DNA of 64,000 nucleotides from Macrococcus lamae. Lineage in GTDB: Bacteria > Bacillota > Bacilli > Staphylococcales > Staphylococcaceae. The stretch's first letter is position 1; each line of letters opens with the position of its first letter. Positions 1 to 8,537 of this stretch are shown piece by piece. The translations under genes were made by a program, and so were the position numbers. The stretch is from positions 108,976-172,975 of the forward strand of contig NZ_SCWB01000002.1 in NCBI RefSeq assembly GCF_004359545.1. The letters run 5' to 3'. The notes beneath the pieces were generated by a model. That model did not search any database. It was not told where the DNA came from and worked only from the letters and a program-made list of their open reading frames with translations.

Positions 1-684
1 GGATTACCTAAAGAATGGTCTTTCCAGAACTTTATAGATGCTTTTGAGCAATTGAATTTCATGCAGACTTTTCTTAACTCATTGATTGTCACTGTGCTGA
101 GTGTTGCTTTGATAATAATTTTTTCAAGTATGGCGGCTTATGCGCTCAGTCGTAATAAAGGTAAAGTGTCTAATGCGATATTCTTCTTGTTTGTCGCTGC
201 GATGCTTATCCCATTTCAATCAGTAATGATTCCGCTTGTTAAAATATTCGGTGATTTAGAAAGCTTGAATAGATGGGGACTTATTTTCATGTATTTAGGA
301 TTTGGTGCAAGCCTATCTATTTTCTTATATCATGGTTCACTGCAAGGGATTTCAAAGTCACTTGATGAGGCTGCGATGATTGACGGTGCAAGTAAATGGC
401 AGATTTACTGGCATGTAATTTTCCCGCTGCTAAAATCAATTTCTGTTACGGTCGGTATTTTAAATGTGATCTGGATTTGGAACGACTTCCTGTTACCTAA
501 CTTAGTTCTTGGACCAGGACAAGAGACGATTCCACTGAAGTTATTCCTGTTCTTTGGACAGTATACGAAACAATGGCACTTAGCACTTGCAGGTTTAACG
601 ATTTCAATTATTCCAGTCATCATAGGCTATTTCTTTGCACAGAAACAAATTATTAAAGGTGTTTCTGAAGGTGCTGTTAAGTAG
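1..684 (+). CDS. Carbohydrate ABC transporter permease, MalG type (5' end outside window)
   Basis: The reading frame is open from base 1 and has no start of its own before the window edge, so the N-terminus is missing. What remains is a hydrophobic inner-membrane permease of the binding-protein-dependent sugar transporter type, with several membrane helices and the EAA loop (EAAMIDGASKWQIYWHVIFP) that docks on the ATPase. It would form the channel with a second permease and a binding protein encoded upstream of the window; the ATPase at 5495 is the likely energiser. The gene is followed after 8 bp by the LacI regulator, in the same operon. Substrate cannot be read from the sequence; the neighbours point to a glycoside or disaccharide. 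Confidence 0.9.
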   Translation, partial: GLPKEWSFQNFIDAFEQLNFMQTFLNSLIVTVLSVALIIIFSSMAAYALSRNKGKVSNAIFFLFVAAMLIPFQSVMIPLVKIFGDLESLNRWGLIFMYLGFGASLSIFLYHGSLQGISKSLDEAAMIDGASKWQIYWHVIFPLLKSISVTVGILNVIWIWNDFLLPNLVLGPGQETIPLKLFLFFGQYTKQWHLALAGLTISIIPVIIGYFFAQKQIIKGVSEGAVK

Positions 685-692
685 GTGAGAAA

Positions 693-1715
693 ATGATTAC
701 GATCAAAGATGTGGCGAAACGTGCTGGTGTTGCACCTTCCACAGTATCAAGAGTTATCAGCAATCATCCTGCAATCAGTGAGAAGACACGTGATAAGGTT
801 CGTAAGGTTATGGTAGAACTGGGGTATATTCCGAACGTTTCCGCCAGACGTCTTGTCACGCAGCAGTCACATACGATTGGTCTGCTGCTCAAGACAGCGT
901 CTAAAGAAATGACGCAGAATCCTTTTTTCACTGATGTATTGATGAGTATTTCTAAAATCTGCAAAGACAATCATTACTCAACAGTAATATCAACCAGTAT
1001 GAACGAAGAAGAATTGCTGACTGAAGTAAAGCAGTTAGTAAAAAGTAATTCAGTTGACGGATTCATATTACTATATTCAAAAAGCAATGATAAAGTCATC
1101 AACTATTTGCAGTCTATCAACTTTCCGTTTGTTATACTTGGCAAGAAATTAAGCCCGCTATCGAATGAAATCTATATTGATAATGATAATATCATGGCAG
1201 CTTATCAATTAACAGATCATATGATAGAACTCGGTCATAACACAATTGTCTTCATCGCTGAAAATGCATCGTATGCAGTCAACGAAGATCGAGTGCAGGG
1301 TTATGAAAGAGCTTGTCTGAAAGCAGGTCTTATTCCAAGAGTATTTGAAGGGGCAGCCGGAACAGAAGAAGTCAAACATATTATTGCTGAAATAAGAACG
1401 CTTGAACCTTCTCCGACTGCTATTATTACATCTGACAGTATGATGAATTTAAATGTGCTGAGTGAATTGTATCAGCAGCAGCTGAAAGTACCTGATGATA
1501 TCCAGACTGCAACGTTTAATGATTCATACTTCAATGAAGCTGCATGTCCTCCGCAGACAGTCGTCAATATTTATCCTGAATCACTTGGAGCTGAAGCGGG
1601 TAATAGTTTGATAGAATACTTGCACAATCCTGATATGATTAAAAAAAATATTATTATACCGACTTCTATTATTGAACGCTCATCAACAAAACCTTTAAAG
1701 GAGAGAGTGCTGTGA
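693..1715 (+). CDS. LacI-family transcriptional regulator (MalR-like)
   Basis: Residues 1-55 form the LacI helix-turn-helix plus hinge ([20 protein letters not shown]), followed by a periplasmic-binding-protein-like sugar-sensing domain to about residue 330. The 340-residue length is normal for the family. The start ATG has an AGGTGAG ribosome site. It sits inside the transport/catabolic operon, so it most likely represses this operon until a sugar binds. The stop overlaps the GTG start of the next gene by 4 bp, indicating translational coupling. MalR is the nearest recognisable type, but the inducer is not determined by sequence alone. Confidence 0.9.
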   Translation: MITIKDVAKRAGVAPSTVSRVISNHPAISEKTRDKVRKVMVELGYIPNVSARRLVTQQSHTIGLLLKTASKEMTQNPFFTDVLMSISKICKDNHYSTVISTSMNEEELLTEVKQLVKSNSVDGFILLYSKSNDKVINYLQSINFPFVILGKKLSPLSNEIYIDNDNIMAAYQLTDHMIELGHNTIVFIAENASYAVNEDRVQGYERACLKAGLIPRVFEGAAGTEEVKHIIAEIRTLEPSPTAIITSDSMMNLNVLSELYQQQLKVPDDIQTATFNDSYFNEAACPPQTVVNIYPESLGAEAGNSLIEYLHNPDMIKKNIIIPTSIIERSSTKPLKERVL

Positions 1716-2428
1716 AAGTAACTGTATGGAACGAATTCAGACACGAGAAAGAATCTGATATTGTCAGAGATATATATCCTGAAGGGATACATGAACAGAT
1801 TGCATCTTTTATTGAAAATGCAGAAGTCACGACAGCAACACTGGACGAACCCGAGCATGGTCTGACAGAAGATGTTTTGAATCAGACGGATGTACTTATA
1901 TGGTGGGGTCATAAAGCACATGACGAAGTGAATGATGTAATCGTCGATCGTGTCCAGAAACGTGTGCTTGAAGGGATGGGTCTTGTCGTTCTGCATTCCG
2001 GTCACTTCTCAAAGATATTCAAACGTCTGATGGGTACGGGCTGCGATCTGAAGTGGCGTGAAGCTGATGATAAAGAACGTATATGGACTGTCATGCCTGG
2101 CCATCCGATTGCAGAAGGACTGCCTGAGTTCTTTGAATTACCTAAAGAAGAAATGTACGGAGAGCATTTTGATATTCCTGCTCCGGAAGAATTAGTGTTC
2201 ATCAGCTGGTTTGAAGGAGGAGAAGTGTTCCGGTCAGGTGCGACATTTAAACGTGGCAACGGGAAAATTTTCTACTTCCGACCTGGTCATGAAACTTATC
2301 CGACGTATTATGATAAGAATGTGCAGCGTGTGATTAATAATGCAGTGCACTGGGCAAAACCGAGCACGAATAACTATCCGACTTACGGTAACTATCAACC
2401 GCTAGAATCTATTTCTGAAAAGGAGTAA
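1712..2428 (+). CDS. ThuA-like domain protein
   Basis: A 238-residue protein of the ThuA-like (trehalose utilisation) fold, related to class I glutamine amidotransferases: it opens with a short strand ([12 protein letters not shown]), has [13 protein letters not shown] near residue 70 and GLVVLHSGH near residue 91, and ends in a domain with [12 protein letters not shown]. ThuA proteins are found with ThuB-type oxidoreductases in disaccharide utilisation clusters, and that is exactly the setting here. The GTG start at 1712 overlaps the regulator gene and is preceded by a GGAGAG site. The exact reaction is not established for this family; a role on a keto-sugar intermediate is an inference from context. 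Confidence 0.85.
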   Translation: MKVTVWNEFRHEKESDIVRDIYPEGIHEQIASFIENAEVTTATLDEPEHGLTEDVLNQTDVLIWWGHKAHDEVNDVIVDRVQKRVLEGMGLVVLHSGHFSKIFKRLMGTGCDLKWREADDKERIWTVMPGHPIAEGLPEFFELPKEEMYGEHFDIPAPEELVFISWFEGGEVFRSGATFKRGNGKIFYFRPGHETYPTYYDKNVQRVINNAVHWAKPSTNNYPTYGNYQPLESISEKE

Positions 2429-2432
2429 ACAT

Positions 2433-3455
2433 ATGACTATTAAAGTAGGCATCATTGGATGCGGTAGTATTTCAACACATCGTCACATTCCGGAATATCA
2501 GGAAAACAGCAGTGCTGAAATTGTTGCATACTGTGATATTGTACAGGAGCGAAGTGATGAACTGGCTGCAGAATTTGGAGGCAGCAGCTATAGTGATTAT
2601 CACGCGCTGCTTGCAGATGAAGCGGTTGAAGCAGTAAGCATCTGCACCCCTAACTATCTGCATGCAGAAATGACGATTGCCGCCTTAAAAGCAGGTAAGC
2701 ATGTTTTATGTGAAAAACCGATGGCAACGTCACTTGAAGATGCTGAACAGATGATCGCGGCAGCTAAGGCAAGTGGTACTAAGCTGATGATCGGCCATAA
2801 CCAGCGAATCAACGAAGCTCATCAAGCAGCAAAACAAGTAGTAGAAAGCGGACAACTTGGGAAGATCTATTCATTCAAAACGACGTTTGGACATCCTGGA
2901 CCCGAAGGCTGGAGTGTTGACGGTCCTGACAGCTGGTTCTTTGATAAAAAACGTGCATTTATTGGTGCGATGGGAGATCTTGGAGTTCATAAAGCAGACT
3001 TAATGCGCTACATTCTTGGAGAAGAGTTTAAAGAAGTAGGTGCAATGATTGAAACATCAGCAAAAGCTAATGCGACAGTAGATGATAATGCTGTGTTAAT
3101 TCTAAAAACTGAAAGTGGTATTATCGGGACATTAAGCGCATCGTGGGCGTATAATGGAGAAGAAGATAACAGCACAGTTATCTATAGTGAAAAAGGCGTC
3201 CTTAAATTAAATGCAGATCCTGAATACAGCTATATTTTCATTAATGCTGATGGTGAAGCAGACAAACAGCAGCTAGGCGAAATGCAGACGAATGATGAAG
3301 GCGGACAGATCAACTCTCATACAATCGATGCATTCATTCAGTCAATTACAGAAGATACAACACCTATTTGTGATGGCGAAGAAGGCATGGCTTCTCTTAA
3401 CGTTATCATGAAAGCGATTGAATCAGCAGAAACAAACACAATAACTCGAATCTAA
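2433..3455 (+). CDS. Gfo/Idh/MocA-family NAD(P)-dependent sugar oxidoreductase
   Basis: The N-terminal Rossmann domain shows the dinucleotide fingerprint GIIGCGSIS and the family motif LCEKPMATS near residue 93; the C-terminal alpha/beta domain carries GDLGVHKADLMRY, with the conserved His region used in catalysis. Length 340 is typical. Members oxidise sugar hydroxyls, often at C3 of a glucoside. It follows the ThuA-like gene by 4 bp with its own AAGGAG site. A second, divergent paralogue follows directly, so the two probably act at successive or reverse steps (oxidation, then re-reduction) of one pathway. Confidence 0.9.
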   Translation: MTIKVGIIGCGSISTHRHIPEYQENSSAEIVAYCDIVQERSDELAAEFGGSSYSDYHALLADEAVEAVSICTPNYLHAEMTIAALKAGKHVLCEKPMATSLEDAEQMIAAAKASGTKLMIGHNQRINEAHQAAKQVVESGQLGKIYSFKTTFGHPGPEGWSVDGPDSWFFDKKRAFIGAMGDLGVHKADLMRYILGEEFKEVGAMIETSAKANATVDDNAVLILKTESGIIGTLSASWAYNGEEDNSTVIYSEKGVLKLNADPEYSYIFINADGEADKQQLGEMQTNDEGGQINSHTIDAFIQSITEDTTPICDGEEGMASLNVIMKAIESAETNTITRI

Positions 3456-3467
3456 GGAGCAGACATC

Positions 3468-4502
3468 ATGAGTAAAGTCCGAATCGGAATTGTTGGCGTC
3501 GGTGGAATCGCTACAGAACGTCATATTCCTGCATTTAAAGAATTTGATAATGTCGAAATCACTCATGTTCATGATATTAATACAGAACGGGCGATGATTG
3601 TTGCTAATCAGTTCGGTATTCCACATGTCGCTAAAAATTACCAGGAGATGCTTGAACAGGTGGATGCTGTAGTCATTACGACACCGAATAAATTTCATGC
3701 GCCGTTTGCGATTGAAGCTTTGAATCATGATAAATCTGTGTTGTGCGAAAAACCGATGGCATTGACGACTGAAGAGTGTGATGCAATGATTGAGGCCGAG
3801 AGAAATAGTAAAGGCAGACTTCATATCGCTTACCATTACCGTTTTATGAAGGAAGCCATCGCAGCGAAGAAGATTATCAACAAAGGCATCATTGGTGAGC
3901 CTCTTGTCATTCGTGTCAAAGCGATGAGGCGACGTAAAGTCCCTGGATGGGGTGTGTTTACTAATAAGGAGCTGCAAGGCGGCGGCGCATTAATTGATTA
4001 CGGCTGTCATCTCCTCGATCTTGCCATGTGGCTTGTCGGCAGCAGAAAACCTATTGAAGTATCCGCTCAGACGTACAATCAACTGAGCCGTATGCCGAAT
4101 CCAGTCAATGAATGGGGATCATTTAATCCCGAAACATTTGAAGTTGATGATCATGTCACAGCTTTTATAAGATTTGAAAATAATATCACGATGCTGTTTG
4201 AAACAAGCTGGGCCGCTAATGTTGAAAGCGATGAAGAGCATATCAGCATCTCGGGAACTAAAGGCGGTCTGAACGTCTTTGAAATGAAAGTGAATCAAGC
4301 GGATGATACATTGATGACGACACTTAATATCGATTATATTCAAGTAGAACATCCATTTGAATATTTACAGACAGAGAACTTCTTATCGTCCATCATTCAT
4401 CATACACCGCTCCGTGTCAAATCTACTGAAGCAAGAGAAGTTTCACGCATCATTGAAGCAGTATATTTAAGCGCATCAAATAATAAGGCAATATTAATCT
4501 AG
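3468..4502 (+). CDS. Gfo/Idh/MocA-family oxidoreductase, second paralogue
   Basis: A 344-residue NAD(P)-dependent oxidoreductase with GIVGVGGIATERH at the N-terminus, LCEKPMALT near residue 94 and GGALIDYGCHLLDLAMW in the catalytic half. It is clearly of the same family as the gene before it but far from identical, so this is an old paralogue rather than a recent duplication. It lies 12 bp downstream with a good AAGGAG site. In glycoside 3-dehydrogenase clusters such pairs handle different substrates (oxidation of the glycoside, reduction of the released keto-sugar); assigning which is which is not possible here. Confidence 0.9.
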   Translation: MSKVRIGIVGVGGIATERHIPAFKEFDNVEITHVHDINTERAMIVANQFGIPHVAKNYQEMLEQVDAVVITTPNKFHAPFAIEALNHDKSVLCEKPMALTTEECDAMIEAERNSKGRLHIAYHYRFMKEAIAAKKIINKGIIGEPLVIRVKAMRRRKVPGWGVFTNKELQGGGALIDYGCHLLDLAMWLVGSRKPIEVSAQTYNQLSRMPNPVNEWGSFNPETFEVDDHVTAFIRFENNITMLFETSWAANVESDEEHISISGTKGGLNVFEMKVNQADDTLMTTLNIDYIQVEHPFEYLQTENFLSSIIHHTPLRVKSTEAREVSRIIEAVYLSASNNKAILI

Positions 4503-4513
4503 GAGGACGTACG

Positions 4514-5482
4514 ATGAAATTAGGTGTATTCAATCCTTTATTCAATGATAAATCATTTGAGGAGATGCTTGATTATGTTCAAGCCTCAGGTGTAGAAGCC
4601 GTTGAAGTAGGCACGGGATGCTATCCTGGAGATAAGCATATCGACCTTGATGGTCTACTGTCAGATGAAAGTGCACGAGAAGCTTATTTGAAAGCTTTTG
4701 CAGAAAGAGGGCTCTTCATTTCATCATTCAGCTGCCATGGTAACCCTATTTCACCTGAAACAGCCTTTAGAGAAGAATCAGATATAATACTACGTAAAAC
4801 AATTAAACTCGCGAGTCTGATGAAGGTGCCTGTCGTCAACTGCTTCAGCGGTACAGCAGGTGATTCGCTAGATGCAAAACTGCCTAACTGGCCGGTAGCA
4901 CCGTGGCCGAATGAATATAAGGATATTTATGACTGGCAATGGGAACAGAAATTAATTCCTTACTGGAAAGAGATTGCAGAACTTGCAAAAGAACATGATG
5001 TAAAAATCGGTCTTGAGCTGCACGGTGGTTTCCTTGTTCATTCACCGTATACACTGCTGAAATTAAGGGAAGCGACAAATGAATACATCGGCGCTAACCT
5101 CGATCCGAGTCATATGTGGTGGCAAGGTATTGATCCGGTAGCTGCAATTAAAATTCTTGGTGAACACAATGCGATTCATCATTTTCATGCTAAAGATACA
5201 TTTATAGATCAGGATAATGTCAATATGTACGGACTGCTTGATATGCAGCCTTATAGTAACGTCAAAACAAGAAGCTGGACATTCAGAAGTGTGGGCTGTG
5301 GTCATGATCTGAAAGAATGGACAGCGATGATGAGTGCATTAAGAACATATGATTATGATTATATCGTCAGCATTGAGCACGAAGATCCATTGATGTCTAT
5401 CGAAGAAGGATTTCAGACAGCAGTTCGTAATTTGAAACAGGTCATCATCAAACATACACCGACTGATATGTGGTGGGTATAA
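4514..5482 (+). CDS. Sugar phosphate isomerase/epimerase family TIM-barrel protein
   Basis: A 322-residue xylose-isomerase-like TIM barrel. Metal and substrate ligands typical of the fold are visible: GLELHGG near residue 162, NLDPSHMWWQG near residue 195, HHFHAKDT near residue 222, and a final Glu in VSIEHEDPLMS near residue 296. Relatives in similar operons act as epimerases, isomerases or 3-keto-glycoside lyases. It follows the second oxidoreductase by 11 bp with an AGGAGG site. The gene neighbourhood favours action on a keto-sugar or keto-glycoside; the true reaction is unknown. Confidence 0.85.
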   Translation: MKLGVFNPLFNDKSFEEMLDYVQASGVEAVEVGTGCYPGDKHIDLDGLLSDESAREAYLKAFAERGLFISSFSCHGNPISPETAFREESDIILRKTIKLASLMKVPVVNCFSGTAGDSLDAKLPNWPVAPWPNEYKDIYDWQWEQKLIPYWKEIAELAKEHDVKIGLELHGGFLVHSPYTLLKLREATNEYIGANLDPSHMWWQGIDPVAAIKILGEHNAIHHFHAKDTFIDQDNVNMYGLLDMQPYSNVKTRSWTFRSVGCGHDLKEWTAMMSALRTYDYDYIVSIEHEDPLMSIEEGFQTAVRNLKQVIIKHTPTDMWWV

Positions 5483-5494
5483 GGAGGAAATACA

Positions 5495-6652
5495 ATGGCA
5501 GAGATTAAATTAGATCACATTAAAAAGACTTACGAAGGTGGCAATACGGTTGTTAAAGACTTCAATCTTCATATTCACGACAAGGAATTTATCGTATTTG
5601 TCGGTCCATCAGGCTGTGGTAAGTCTACGACATTACGGATGATCGCCGGTCTAGAAGATATCACTGATGGTGAGTTTACTATCGATGGTGTTCGAATGAA
5701 TGACGTTGCACCTAAAAATCGTGATATCGCGATGGTATTCCAGAACTATGCGCTATATCCGCATATGACTGTATATGATAATATGGCATTCGGTCTTAAA
5801 TTACGGAAAACACCAAAAGATGAAATTAAGCGCCGTGTTGAAGAAGCGGCTGAAATATTAGGACTGACTGATTATTTAAAACGTAAACCGAAAGCATTAT
5901 CAGGTGGTCAGCGTCAACGTGTAGCTTTAGGTCGTGCCATTGTTCGCGAAGCGAAAGTCTTCCTGATGGATGAACCTTTATCAAATCTCGATGCTAAGCT
6001 GCGTGTGCAGATGCGTGCTGAAATTTCTAAATTACATAATCGTCTGCAGACGACGACAATTTATGTAACGCATGACCAGACAGAAGCATTGACGATGGCT
6101 ACTCGTATCGTTGTATTAAAAGACGGCGATATTATGCAGGTAGGGACACCGAAAGAAGTTTATGATTTCCCGGAAAATATTTTCGTAGCTGAATTTATCG
6201 GCTCGCCACCTATGAATATCTTTAACGCAAAATTATCAGAAAAATCTATTTTTGTAGGTAACTATGAATTCGATGTGCCTGAAGGTATTATGCGTTCATT
6301 GAAAAATAAAGGATACGTAGGGAAAGATATCAAGTTTGGTATTCGCCCGGAAGATATACATGATGAACCTGTATTTATTCAGTCATTTGAAAATGCATCG
6401 TTCGAAACAAAAGTTACCGTAAGTGAATTGCTAGGATCAGAAATCATGGTTTATTCTATGTTTGAAGGTCAGGAGTTCATCTCTAAACTAGATGCTCGTA
6501 ATGACTTTAAAGCAGGAGAAGTCATCCGTCTTGCGATGGATATGAACAAAGCACACTTCTTTGATGCAGAGACTGGAGATCGTATCCGTAATGCATCAGA
6601 AGATAAACGCCGTCAGGAATTAGAACAGGAACAACAGACAGCGAAAGCTTGA
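5495..6652 (+). CDS. Sugar ABC transporter ATP-binding protein, MsmX/UgpC type
   Basis: A complete ABC ATPase: Walker A GPSGCGKST near residue 38, signature LSGGQRQRVALGRA near residue 134, Walker B VFLMDEPLSNLD near residue 155, and the switch His in YVTHDQTEA near residue 190. A C-terminal regulatory/TOBE region (about 240-365) marks it as the sugar-importer type (MalK, MsmX, UgpC). It most likely powers the importer whose permease opens the window, and in Firmicutes such ATPases can serve several importers. It ends with a charged, Glu/Gln-rich tail. Last gene of the tightly spaced operon. Confidence 0.93.
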   Translation: MAEIKLDHIKKTYEGGNTVVKDFNLHIHDKEFIVFVGPSGCGKSTTLRMIAGLEDITDGEFTIDGVRMNDVAPKNRDIAMVFQNYALYPHMTVYDNMAFGLKLRKTPKDEIKRRVEEAAEILGLTDYLKRKPKALSGGQRQRVALGRAIVREAKVFLMDEPLSNLDAKLRVQMRAEISKLHNRLQTTTIYVTHDQTEALTMATRIVVLKDGDIMQVGTPKEVYDFPENIFVAEFIGSPPMNIFNAKLSEKSIFVGNYEFDVPEGIMRSLKNKGYVGKDIKFGIRPEDIHDEPVFIQSFENASFETKVTVSELLGSEIMVYSMFEGQEFISKLDARNDFKAGEVIRLAMDMNKAHFFDAETGDRIRNASEDKRRQELEQEQQTAKA

Positions 6653-6711
6653 TTTTAGGATATAGGTAAGCTTGCCGAAATGTAGGCATATATGATTGTA
6701 TTCGTTTAGTT

Positions 6712-6749
6712 AAGCTGTTAGCATACTCATGTTAACAGCTTTACTTATT
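6712..6749 (+). terminator. Weak terminator-like hairpin after the sugar operon
   Basis: Arms AAGCTGTTA and TAACAGCTT enclose a 12-base loop and are followed by TACTTATTT. The U-tract is interrupted, so partial read-through into the alpha-glucosidase gene is likely. Confidence 0.4.
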
Positions 6750-6774
6750 TAGACTAACTGGAGGAACTATAACA

Positions 6775-8439
6775 ATGAAACGCATTTGGTGGAAAGAAGC
6801 GGTATGCTATCAAGTTTATCCGCGTAGCTTTAAAGATTCTAACGGAGATGGCATCGGGGATATTAACGGCTTAACGGAGAAACTCGATTATTTAAAAGAG
6901 CTGGGTATTGATGTCATCTGGCTAAGTCCGGTATACGATTCTCCTAATGATGATAATGGTTATGATATTCGAGATTATCAAAAAATTATGAGAGATTTCG
7001 GCACAATGGAGGACTTTGACCGCCTGCTGCTTGAAGTACACGAGCGCGGCATGAAATTAATTATGGACCTTGTCGTCAACCATACAAGTGATGAGCATCC
7101 GTGGTTTATAGAATCCAGACATTCGAAGGAAGACGCCAAACGCGACTGGTATATTTGGCAGGATGGAAAAAATGGACGCGAGCCAAACAACTGGGCTAGT
7201 ATCTTTGAAGGGTCGGCATGGGAATATGATGCAACCACAAATCAATATTACATGCACGTATTCAGCCGTAAACAACCTGACTTGAACTGGGAGAACAAAG
7301 AGATGCGCCATGCCGTCTATAATATGATCAACTGGTGGCTTGAAAAAGGAATTGACGGCTTCAGGATTGATGCTATCAGCCATGTTAAAAAAACATTCTC
7401 TAAAGGAGACCTTCCGAATCCTGATGCACTGAACTATGTAGAATCATTTGAAGGGCATATGAATCAGCCAGGAATTCATGAATATCTGAAAGAAATGAAA
7501 GAATCGACATTTGATAATTACGATATTATGACGGTCGGTGAAGCGAACGGTGTTACAACAGATGATGCTGATCAGTGGGTTGGCGAGGAAAACGGAAAGT
7601 TCGATATGGTGTTTCAGTTCGAGCACTTAAATTTGTGGAACCATGATGTCGGTACAGAATTTGATATTCTCGGTTATAAGCAGGTTCTTGCAGAATGGCA
7701 GAAAGGACTTGAGAACAAAGGATGGAATGCTTTATTCATCGAAAACCATGACCGTCCACGAGTGCCTTCTACATGGGCAGATGATAAAGTGTACTGGTTT
7801 CAAAGTGCAACCAGTCATGCGGCGGTCTACTTCCTGCAGCAGGGAACACCGTTCATCTACCAAGGGCAGGAAATCGGAATGACTAATTATCCGTTTAAAG
7901 ACATTTCAGAGTTCAATGATGTTCATGCTAAAAATATTTATAACAACGAGCTTGTCAACGGCAAAACAAAAGCCGAAGTCATAGAAATGCTGCAGCGTAT
8001 CAGCCGGGATAACGCCCGTACACCGATGCAGTGGAATGATGATGAAAACGCCGGATTTACAACAGGCAGACCGTGGTTAAAAGTCAATCCAAACTACGAG
8101 GAAATCAATGTTGAGAAACAGATGCAAGATGAAAATTCTATCTACAGCTTCTATAAGAAAATGATTCAATTCAAAAAAGACAATCCAGTCATGACTTATG
8201 GCGTGTTTGACCTCGTCTACGCGGATGATCCGGATGTTTTTGCATATACACGGACGTTAGAGGATGAGCAGGTACTCGTCATCGGTAACTTGGATGATAT
8301 AGAAGTAAAGCTCGATAACAGCGAAGGTTTCAACTTTGATCCGGAGAAAATCGTGTTGAACAACTACAAGCTTCAGGAATCAGCATCAGATGAAATCATT
8401 TTAAAACCTTATGAAACCCGTGTTTATAAATTATCTTAA
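6775..8439 (+). CDS. malL: GH13 alpha-glucosidase (oligo-1,6-glucosidase/maltase family)
   Basis: A 554-residue intracellular GH13 enzyme without signal peptide. The nucleophile is Asp199 (GFRIDAISH), the acid/base Glu256 (TVGEANGV) and the third acidic residue Asp326 (FIENHDRPR); DLVVNHTSDEH around residue 98 is conserved region I. It hydrolyses non-reducing alpha-glucosyl ends of imported maltose, isomaltose-type sugars or sucrose. Residue 200 next to the nucleophile is Ala; enzymes preferring alpha-1,6 bonds usually carry Val there, so an alpha-1,4 preference is possible but unproven. It has its own strong GGAGG site and follows the sugar operon by 122 bp, so it probably belongs to the same regulon. 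The symbol is by family likeness. Confidence 0.85.
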   Translation: MKRIWWKEAVCYQVYPRSFKDSNGDGIGDINGLTEKLDYLKELGIDVIWLSPVYDSPNDDNGYDIRDYQKIMRDFGTMEDFDRLLLEVHERGMKLIMDLVVNHTSDEHPWFIESRHSKEDAKRDWYIWQDGKNGREPNNWASIFEGSAWEYDATTNQYYMHVFSRKQPDLNWENKEMRHAVYNMINWWLEKGIDGFRIDAISHVKKTFSKGDLPNPDALNYVESFEGHMNQPGIHEYLKEMKESTFDNYDIMTVGEANGVTTDDADQWVGEENGKFDMVFQFEHLNLWNHDVGTEFDILGYKQVLAEWQKGLENKGWNALFIENHDRPRVPSTWADDKVYWFQSATSHAAVYFLQQGTPFIYQGQEIGMTNYPFKDISEFNDVHAKNIYNNELVNGKTKAEVIEMLQRISRDNARTPMQWNDDENAGFTTGRPWLKVNPNYEEINVEKQMQDENSIYSFYKKMIQFKKDNPVMTYGVFDLVYADDPDVFAYTRTLEDEQVLVIGNLDDIEVKLDNSEGFNFDPEKIVLNNYKLQESASDEIILKPYETRVYKLS

Positions 8440-8537
8440 AGACATTAATTAATACAATATTTACAGAATAGTCATGTTAAATCCATAAATGCTTGTTAGA
8501 CTGGATTGGAATCTAATTATAAAGGAGTCCGAAGTAA

